DNA of 64,000 nt from Streptomyces caelestis (lineage in GTDB: Bacteria; Actinomycetota; Actinomycetes; Streptomycetales; Streptomycetaceae). The stretch covers positions 149,469 to 213,468 of the forward strand of contig NZ_LGCN01000132.1 of assembly GCF_001279005.1 (NCBI RefSeq), written 5' to 3'. The notes under the pieces are model-generated. The model ran no database searches, was not told the DNA's origin, and was given only the letters and a program-made list of their open reading frames with translations. Below, in pieces: positions 1-6,126 of this stretch. The number at the start of each line of letters is the position of its first letter. Positions within the stretch are counted from its first letter, which is position 1. The position numbers and the translations under genes were made by a program.

Positions 1-1447
1 GGCGGCTGTTGGCGGCGCTGTGCAGGAAGCCCTGGAGGAAGTCCGTGTCGAGCTGGTCGCTGACCGAGACCGGTTCCGGGTCCGCGTGCTCGACCAGTCC
101 GGCCCTGATCAGGTCGGCGACGCTGACGCTGGGGCCGTCCAGGGCGCCGGTGCCCTCGCCGGCGACCAGGGTGGGGAGCAGTTCGGCCAGGCGCCGCACC
201 TGTTCGGTCAGCTCCTGGCGCAGGGTGTCGTACTCGGTCGCGTAGTCGCGGTGGGACTCCTCGACGTGACGGCCCGGGGTGAGGTCGACCAGGTCGTCGA
301 GCAGGTCGATCCGGGGGACTTCGGTGATCTGCCGGGGCCGCGGCTCCAGGGGGTCGTCCGGGTCGTTGGACGTGAGGTCCACCATGCGTACGGCGGTGGC
401 CGCGTCGTCCGGGGTCCGCGGGCGGCGCAGGTGCCACAGGTGCACGGGGAGGGAGTGCGCGGCGGCCGTGCCCGGGGCCAGCGCGGTGACCTGGGTGAGG
501 ATGCCCCGGCGGACCAGCTCGGCCCGGATGCGGCGGCCGGCCTTGCGGTAGGCCACCGAGGCGGGCATGACCATGACGAGGCGACCGCCGGGCGCGGTGT
601 GCGCGTAGGCGTGCTGGAGCCAGGCGAGTTCGCCCTCCGCGCGGGAGGGGGTGCCGAGCTCCCAGCGGGGGTCGAGGAGGAGGTCCTCCCGCCCCCAGTC
701 GGTGTCGCTGACCGGCGGATCGCAGACGACGAGGTCGGCCTTGAGGTCGGGCCACCGGTCCGCGCGCAGGGAGTCGCCCGACGTGATCTCGGTGCCGGAG
801 AGCCCGGCGAGGTCGGCGCGCGACTGCGCGAGCCGTGCGCTGCGGGCGTCCGCTTCCTGGCCGTACCGCCTGGCGCCCTGTCCGGCGCCGAGGGCGAGCA
901 GCAGGGTGCCGATTCCGCAGGCCGGGTCGAACAGCACCGCGTCGGCCGCCACGTCGCCGGTGAAGTGCCGGACGGCCCGGACCACTCGGGGCGAGGTCAC
1001 CTGGTCCGAACCCGCTCGCCGCACGGACTCCGTGAAGCGCTCGGCAAGGCCGTTCACCACGTCCGCGGCGGAGCCGCCGTCCGCCATGCGGCGGGCGAGC
1101 CGGACCGCCTGGTCGGGCAGCGCGGCCGGCGCCTTCTTCCGGGGGGCGGCGAGGGCGTGGGCGAGGTCCGCGAGCCCGCCGAGGACGTCGTCTCCGTAGG
1201 CTCCCCGCAGCAGCTGCCACAGCTGGACCTCGTCGGTGACGTCCTGGCCCTTGCTCTGCTTGTCCAGCCAGGCCTGGACCTCGGCCAGGTCGAAGAGCGG
1301 GCTGTTGGCGCCGCCGCCGGCCGGGGCCGGGAAGTCGTCGTACCGCCGTCGCCAGTTCGACACGGCGGCGCGGGTGACGCCCGCGATACGGGCGATCTCG
1401 GAGCCGGTGACCAACGGGTTCGTCGGCGTGGCCGGAGTCTGTGGCAT
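1..1447 (-). CDS. N-6 adenine DNA methylase with N-terminal HTH (partial)
   Basis: The reading frame starts at an ATG at 1447 and runs off the left edge, so the C-terminus is missing (about 482 residues visible). Residues about 13-62 look like a helix-turn-helix with a DNA-binding start of the MerR/excisionase type (GSEIARIAGVTRAAVSNWRR). The SAM-binding motif I (FDPACGIGTLL) lies near residue 175 and the catalytic motif IV appears as DPPV near residue 245, a variant of the usual N/DPPY/F. The family transfers a methyl group from SAM to adenine N6 in DNA. No restriction endonuclease or specificity subunit is visible, so this may be an orphan or regulatory methylase. It is divergent from the VWA/MoxR block. 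The call as a methylase-fold protein is strong; activity is less sure because the final aromatic residue of motif IV is Val. Confidence 0.88.
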   Translation of the reverse strand, partial: MPQTPATPTNPLVTGSEIARIAGVTRAAVSNWRRRYDDFPAPAGGGANSPLFDLAEVQAWLDKQSKGQDVTDEVQLWQLLRGAYGDDVLGGLADLAHALAAPRKKAPAALPDQAVRLARRMADGGSAADVVNGLAERFTESVRRAGSDQVTSPRVVRAVRHFTGDVAADAVLFDPACGIGTLLLALGAGQGARRYGQEADARSARLAQSRADLAGLSGTEITSGDSLRADRWPDLKADLVVCDPPVSDTDWGREDLLLDPRWELGTPSRAEGELAWLQHAYAHTAPGGRLVMVMPASVAYRKAGRRIRAELVRRGILTQVTALAPGTAAAHSLPVHLWHLRRPRTPDDAATAVRMVDLTSNDPDDPLEPRPRQITEVPRIDLLDDLVDLTPGRHVEESHRDYATEYDTLRQELTEQVRRLAELLPTLVAGEGTGALDGPSVSVADLIRAGLVEHADPEPVSVSDQLDTDFLQGFLHSAANSR

Positions 1448-1454
1448 ACCGACT

Positions 1455-1484
1455 ACGGTACACAGCGCCCCGGCCGCGCATCAA
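1455..1484 (-). promoter_or_regulatory. candidate leaderless promoter of the methylase gene
   Basis: On the minus strand a TTGATG (1479-1484) is followed after 18 bases by TACCGT (1455-1460), and the ATG at 1447 comes 7 bases after the -10. Transcription would start at or next to the start codon, and no Shine-Dalgarno sequence precedes it, which fits a leaderless mRNA. This is inference from sequence only. Confidence 0.45.
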
Positions 1485-1496
1485 CGAAAGACGACC

Positions 1497-1511
1497 GTTG
1501 ACGACGTCAAC
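1497..1511. promoter_or_regulatory. palindromic operator candidate GTTGAC-N3-GTCAAC
   Basis: A perfect 6+3+6 inverted repeat sits between the divergent methylase and the five-gene operon, just upstream of the candidate methylase promoter. It contains TTGACG-like hexamers on both strands. The methylase carries its own HTH, so autoregulation through this site is possible but unproven. Confidence 0.4.
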
Positions 1512-1641
1512 AACGGACGTTCCGCCCGGTGTCTCCGCTCCCGTCCTGTACCGAGGGCGTTGTCAGTGGCCGCCGATAGCTTGATCTCGTCGCGCCGTTC
1601 TGGCGTTGACGTCCCCTTTCGCATGCATGGGAGATGGTGCG

Positions 1642-2145
1642 TTGTCGGTCCGGGAGAAGTCGAGTACGGCGCGGGTGGTGCCGCCCGCGCGGCCGCGGAA
1701 GCTCGCGAAGGTGCCGTTCGTGGAGCTGGCCGACGGGCGGTTGCAGGGGGTGGTGTCCAGCGGGTCGGACATCGGGCGGGTGTACGTGTCGTCCGTCGAG
1801 GCGGGGACGTACGCGTTCGCGTGCAGCACCAACAACAACCGGCCCTGCGGCGGGGCGCGGGGGTGGTTCTGCAACCACATACGGGCGCTCGTCCTCGAGG
1901 CCGTGCTGCAGTACGGCGTCGAGCGGGTGACCCGGTACCTGAAGGTCGAGGTCGGCGGGGAGGCGCCCGACGGGGACGACGTCACCCACGCGATGACCGC
2001 CACGCGGCCCGTGAACGGCGACGGTTCGGCGGCGGCGCAGGTGTTCAGCCGGTTCCTGCGGCATCTGGCCTATCTCGAATTCGAGCCGACCACCGCCCCG
2101 TTGCCCGAGATGCAGTGGTTCCCGACGACGAGGGCGGTGGCGTGA
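1642..2145 (+). CDS. small Cys/His (SWIM-like) protein, first gene of VWA/MoxR block
   Basis: Unrecognised protein of about 167 residues. A cluster C-x8-C-x7-C-x-H (FACST...CGG...WFCNHI) in the middle resembles the metal-binding centre of SWIM zinc fingers, followed by a helical segment (VLQYGVERVTRYL). The start is uncertain: TTG 1642 has GGGAGA 8 bases upstream, whereas ATG 1627 and TTG 1606 in the same frame have no ribosome-binding site. Its TGA (2143-2145) overlaps by one base the ATG of the next gene, so the two are translationally coupled. SWIM-type proteins commonly accompany MoxR/VWA gene sets, which supports a role as a nucleic-acid- or protein-binding accessory. Function is inferred, not shown. 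Confidence 0.7.
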   Translation: MSVREKSSTARVVPPARPRKLAKVPFVELADGRLQGVVSSGSDIGRVYVSSVEAGTYAFACSTNNNRPCGGARGWFCNHIRALVLEAVLQYGVERVTRYLKVEVGGEAPDGDDVTHAMTATRPVNGDGSAAAQVFSRFLRHLAYLEFEPTTAPLPEMQWFPTTRAVA

Positions 2146-3539
2146 TGCGTGCCGATCTGCTGAACGACACCGTCGACGGGCTCGACGAGGCCCTCGCGGC
2201 CGTGGACGGGTTCGACGGGGTCCTCGTGGACGGCCTGCTCCGTCCGCAGCCCGCCCAGGCCGTCGGGCTGGCCGGGCTCGCCGAGGCCGTCGCCGGGTCA
2301 CCGCTGGCCGGGCGGGTCGCCGAGGCGGCCGAGAAGACGGCCGCGGGGGCGGCCGGCGAGGACCACTTCGTGGCGCTCGCCGCCGCGCGCACCGCGCTGC
2401 TCGGTTCCGTGCACGACGCGCTCGTCGCGCGGGTCGGGGAGGCCGTCGGGCGGCCGGGGGCCGAGGAGAGCGGCACCGCCGCGGCCGCCGGGGCGGACCG
2501 TGCGGTCAACCTGCACGCCGCCGCCCGGAGCTGGCTGTGCGATCTGGCGCGGGCCGGGTGGCACGGCATCGACCACGAGCTGGTCGCCGGTGCCGCCCCC
2601 GTCGTGTCCGCGATGCTGCCGGAGCCGGGGCTGCGCCGCCTGGCCGCGCTGCTCGACGGCTTCGCCGCCGAACTCGCCGCCTCCTGCCCCGGCGCGACCC
2701 TGGAGGACGTTCCCGTACGGCGGTGGGCCGACCTGTGGTCGCGCGCCGTGCTGCTGACCCTGCCCGGCGCGGCGTCCGCCCCGGCGGTCGCCGGGGCGAC
2801 CGGGCGCCTGCTGCCCCTCGGTGTCGACGTGCAGGAGCACGCCACCGCCGTACAGGCGCAGGTGCACGCGGTCTTCGAGCCGGCGGACGGCGGCACGCCG
2901 AGGCTGGTGCGGGCCTCGGTGTCCGCGCCGAAACCCGACACCGTCGTCGGGGCGGGGCTGTGGCAGCTGCTCCGGCCGCACCTGTCCCTGCTGGCCGCCG
3001 TGAGCGAGGGGCGTGCCATGGACCTCGACGCGATGCCCGTCACCGGTGAGGGCGATCTGATCTGGGACGACGCGCGGGCCCGTGCGGGCGAGCCCGCCGA
3101 GGTCTTCGCCACCGCGCGGGTGGCGCTGCCCACCGCCGCCGCCTTCGCGACCGCTCCGCTCGACCGGCACCCGGCCCGGATCGCCGTGCCCGTCCTGCTG
3201 GAGGGGTACGCCGTGGAGGAGGACGGGAACGGGGTGGCGTTCCAGGTGGCCGGGCAGCGTCTCGCCGTCGACACCGACCGCGTTCCGGCCGCCGGTCCGC
3301 TCACCCCCGAGGTCGTCGCCTCGTCCGGTGCGTGTGTCGGGCTGCTGCGCTGGGACGCCGGGGAGTTCCTGCTCCAGCCGCTCGCCGTGGAGAGGACGGT
3401 GCGCAGGAAGACCGTCGCCGTCCATGCCGGGGCCTGGGCCGGGGGTACGACGGACAAGGCCGGCGTGCGCGCCGAGAAGGCCGCCACCGACGCCGTGAAG
3501 GTACTGCGCGAGCGCGCGGGAAAGCTGCTGCGGAAATGA
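2145..3539 (+). CDS. unknown 464-aa protein of the VWA/MoxR block
   Basis: The ATG at 2145 shares its A with the preceding stop codon, and the TGA at 3537-3539 overlaps the ATG of the VWA gene, so this is an integral operon member. The protein is Ala/Val/Leu rich with alternating helical segments, no signal peptide and no clear membrane span. A motif search by eye finds no catalytic signature; the C-terminus is basic (VLRERAGKLLRK). I do not recognise the family. Conserved coupling to VWA and MoxR genes suggests a substrate or adaptor role in that complex. An upstream in-frame extension exists but would overlap the previous gene completely and lacks support. Confidence 0.78.
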   Translation: MRADLLNDTVDGLDEALAAVDGFDGVLVDGLLRPQPAQAVGLAGLAEAVAGSPLAGRVAEAAEKTAAGAAGEDHFVALAAARTALLGSVHDALVARVGEAVGRPGAEESGTAAAAGADRAVNLHAAARSWLCDLARAGWHGIDHELVAGAAPVVSAMLPEPGLRRLAALLDGFAAELAASCPGATLEDVPVRRWADLWSRAVLLTLPGAASAPAVAGATGRLLPLGVDVQEHATAVQAQVHAVFEPADGGTPRLVRASVSAPKPDTVVGAGLWQLLRPHLSLLAAVSEGRAMDLDAMPVTGEGDLIWDDARARAGEPAEVFATARVALPTAAAFATAPLDRHPARIAVPVLLEGYAVEEDGNGVAFQVAGQRLAVDTDRVPAAGPLTPEVVASSGACVGLLRWDAGEFLLQPLAVERTVRRKTVAVHAGAWAGGTTDKAGVRAEKAATDAVKVLRERAGKLLRK

Positions 3540-4948
3540 GCGAGCCGACCCTTGCGGGCGCTGTGGCGCCCGATCCCGACGAGAACCGGCGGCAGGTGCT
3601 GTACTGGCGGCTGCTGGCCCGGCTATTCGACCCCGAGGAGCAGGCCGGCCTGGAAGCGGCGAGCCTGGCCGTGGTCGAGGACGTCGGTCTGCCGGCCGCG
3701 CTGCTGGATCCGGGGGCGTCCGTCGACTCCATGGTGCAGCGGCACCCGGAGCTGGCCGCCGAGTTCGACGGGCTGATGACGCCCGAGCCGGACGAGGACG
3801 GGGCGCGTGACCGGGCCGCCGAGGTGCGGCGCGCGGCGCTCGCGTCGAAGGTGCTGCTGAACGTCTTCGCGTCCGGCTCGGGCGCCGTCACCGCCGAGCA
3901 GCTGGCGCGCTGGCAGGCGGACGCGGGCTGGCTGGAGCGGGCGCTGGGCTGCCGGCCCGGCGAGCTGCGCGGCGGGCGCCCCGCGGGAGCCGGAAGGGGC
4001 GCCGGCCCGACCGGCACCGGTCACGGCGGCCCCACGCCCGACCTCGGCCGCCTGATCCCCGAGATCGGGCCGGAGCTGGGTTCCATCGAGGCCGGTCTCG
4101 TCCGGCGCATGCGTCTGCGCGAGGTGCTCGCCGATCCGGCGCTGGCCTCCCGGCTGACGCCGAGCATGTCGCTGATCGAGCAGTTGCTGCGCGACAAGGA
4201 CAACCTCTCCGGTGTCGCCCTCGCCAACGCCAAGGCGCTGATCCGGCGTTACGTCGACGAGGTCACCGAAGTGCTGCGCACGCAGGTGGAGAAGTCCACG
4301 GTCGGTGACATCGACCGGTCCGTCCCGCCCAAGCGCGTCTACCGCAACCTCGACCTCGACCGCACCATCTGGAAGAACCTCACCAACTGGGACCCGGAGG
4401 AGGAGCGGCTCTACGTCGACCGGCTCTACTACCGGCACACCAGCCGCAGGACGACACCGCAGCGGCTCGTCGTGGTCGTGGACCAGTCGGGCTCGATGGT
4501 CGACTCGATGGTCAACTGCACCATCCTGGCGTCCATCTTCGCCGGGCTGCCGAAGGTGGACGTCCATCTGATCGCGTACGACACGCAGGCGCTGGACCTC
4601 ACGCCCTGGGCGCACGACCCGTTCGAGACGCTGCTGCGGACCAAGCTCGGCGGCGGCACCGACGGCACGGTCGCCATGGCGCTCGCCCGGCCGAAGATCG
4701 CCGAGCCGCGCAACACCGTCGTGGTGTGGATCTCCGACTTCTACGAATGGCGCACCGACGAGCTGTTCGAGAGCATGGCCGCCATCCACCGTTCGGGGGC
4801 GAAGTTCATCCCGGTGGGTTCGGTGACCAGCTCCGGACGCGGCAGCGTCAACCCGTGGTTCCGGGAGAAGTTCAAGGACCTCGGCACGCCGGTGATCTCC
4901 GGCCACATCAAGAAGCTCGTGCACGAACTCAAGACGTTCCTCACCTGA
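3536..4948 (+). CDS. VWA domain protein, MoxR partner
   Basis: 470 residues starting at the ATG that overlaps the previous TGA (ATGA). The N-terminal 300 residues are helical with a Gly-rich linker near 145-170. The C-terminal von Willebrand A domain begins near residue 310 with a canonical MIDAS: DQSGSM (about 316-321), a Thr in GGGTDG (about 372) and an Asp in WISDFYEW. These residues bind a metal ion and mediate protein-protein contact. VWA proteins paired with MoxR AAA ATPases act as adaptor and substrate-recognition units, for example in metal insertion or complex remodelling. The MoxR gene follows 53 bases later. Family call firm; substrate unknown. Confidence 0.9.
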   Translation: MSEPTLAGAVAPDPDENRRQVLYWRLLARLFDPEEQAGLEAASLAVVEDVGLPAALLDPGASVDSMVQRHPELAAEFDGLMTPEPDEDGARDRAAEVRRAALASKVLLNVFASGSGAVTAEQLARWQADAGWLERALGCRPGELRGGRPAGAGRGAGPTGTGHGGPTPDLGRLIPEIGPELGSIEAGLVRRMRLREVLADPALASRLTPSMSLIEQLLRDKDNLSGVALANAKALIRRYVDEVTEVLRTQVEKSTVGDIDRSVPPKRVYRNLDLDRTIWKNLTNWDPEEERLYVDRLYYRHTSRRTTPQRLVVVVDQSGSMVDSMVNCTILASIFAGLPKVDVHLIAYDTQALDLTPWAHDPFETLLRTKLGGGTDGTVAMALARPKIAEPRNTVVVWISDFYEWRTDELFESMAAIHRSGAKFIPVGSVTSSGRGSVNPWFREKFKDLGTPVISGHIKKLVHELKTFLT

Positions 4949-5001
4949 TCACCGGACGCACCCTCGCCGTGATCACCACCGTACGGAAAGGCCTTCCCCT
5001 C

Positions 5002-6126
5002 ATGTCCGACCTGCTGCGCGCCCCCGCCGAGATCAAGTACGCCGAGGAGCTCGACTGGCTGGAGTCGATCGACGACAACCCCAAGCCGTTCTCGTGGCGG
5101 CTGTCCCCGAAGATGGTCCGGCTGTTCATCCTCGGCTCCGAGCGGGCCGACGGACTGGACCGGGAGGTGGCGCAGAAGTGGTTCGGCGACCGCAGTTTCG
5201 TGGAGCGGTCGATCGTCACGCTCGCCTCCGACCGCGGCCTGCTGCTCATCGGCGACCCCGGCACGGGCAAGAGCTGGCTGGCCGAGCTGCTGTCCGCGGC
5301 GATCTGCCGCAACTCCACGCTGGTGGTGCAGGGCACGGCCGGCACCACCGAGGACCACATCAAGTACTCGTGGAACGTGTCGATGGTCATCGCCAAGGGC
5401 CAGTCGCGGGAGTCGATGATCCCCTCGCCGATCATGACCGCGATGGAAGCCGGCGCCATCGGCCGTTTCGAGGAGCTGACCCGGTCCACGAGTGACGTCC
5501 AGGACGCGCTGATCTCGATCCTGTCCGAGAAGTACATCTCCGTCCCCGAGCTGGAGAGCGGCGGCGGTGACGACAACATCGTCTTCGCCAAGCCAGGCTT
5601 CTCGATCATCGCCACGGCCAACAGCCGCGACCGGGGCGTCAACGACCTCTCCTCCGCGCTCAAGCGCCGTTTCAACTTCGTGCGCATCCCGGTGGTGACG
5701 AACAAGAAGAGCGAGGCGGAGATCGTCCGCTTCCGCACCGAGGAGCTGCTGCGCCGGCACTCGATCGAGCTGGACGTGCCGCCGACCCTGCTGGACGTGC
5801 TGCTGCAGAGCTTCGCCGACCTGCGGGCGTCCGCCGCGGCGGCCGGCAGCGACGACGAGAAGCTGGAGTCCGCGCTGTCGACGGCCGAGCAGATCGGCGT
5901 GCTGGAGGACGCCGTGCTGCACGGCAACTTCTTCGGTGAGCGCACCCTGACCGCCCGCGCCCTCGCCTCCTCGCTGGTCGGCTCGCTCACCCGGCGCGAG
6001 CCCGAGGACCTGGCCATCCTCAACAAGTACCTGCACGGTGTCGTCGAGCCGCGCAGCAAGGAGGAGGGCGGCTCCTGGCCCGAGTTCCTCGAGGGCGGCC
6101 GCGACGCGATCGCCACCCTGTCATGA
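5002..6126 (+). CDS. MoxR-type AAA+ ATPase
   Basis: 374 residues from ATG 5002. The Walker A motif GDPGTGKS lies at about 84-91, a Walker B-like segment GRFEELTR around 155 and sensor 1 ATANSRDRG around 205; ALKRRF supplies the arginine finger region. The Walker B is modified: the family usually shows a hydrophobic run plus DE, here FEEL retains the glutamates. MoxR ATPases work as chaperone-like unfoldases together with VWA partners, and the VWA gene is immediately upstream. The stop codon overlaps the next start by four bases (ATGA at 6123-6126). Cytoplasmic; no signal or membrane segment. Confidence 0.92.
   Translation: MSDLLRAPAEIKYAEELDWLESIDDNPKPFSWRLSPKMVRLFILGSERADGLDREVAQKWFGDRSFVERSIVTLASDRGLLLIGDPGTGKSWLAELLSAAICRNSTLVVQGTAGTTEDHIKYSWNVSMVIAKGQSRESMIPSPIMTAMEAGAIGRFEELTRSTSDVQDALISILSEKYISVPELESGGGDDNIVFAKPGFSIIATANSRDRGVNDLSSALKRRFNFVRIPVVTNKKSEAEIVRFRTEELLRRHSIELDVPPTLLDVLLQSFADLRASAAAAGSDDEKLESALSTAEQIGVLEDAVLHGNFFGERTLTARALASSLVGSLTRREPEDLAILNKYLHGVVEPRSKEEGGSWPEFLEGGRDAIATLS

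Noticed and set aside
20-1501. 493-codon plus-strand frame at the left edge
   Set aside because: Antisense of the methylase gene, which carries SAM and DPP motifs.
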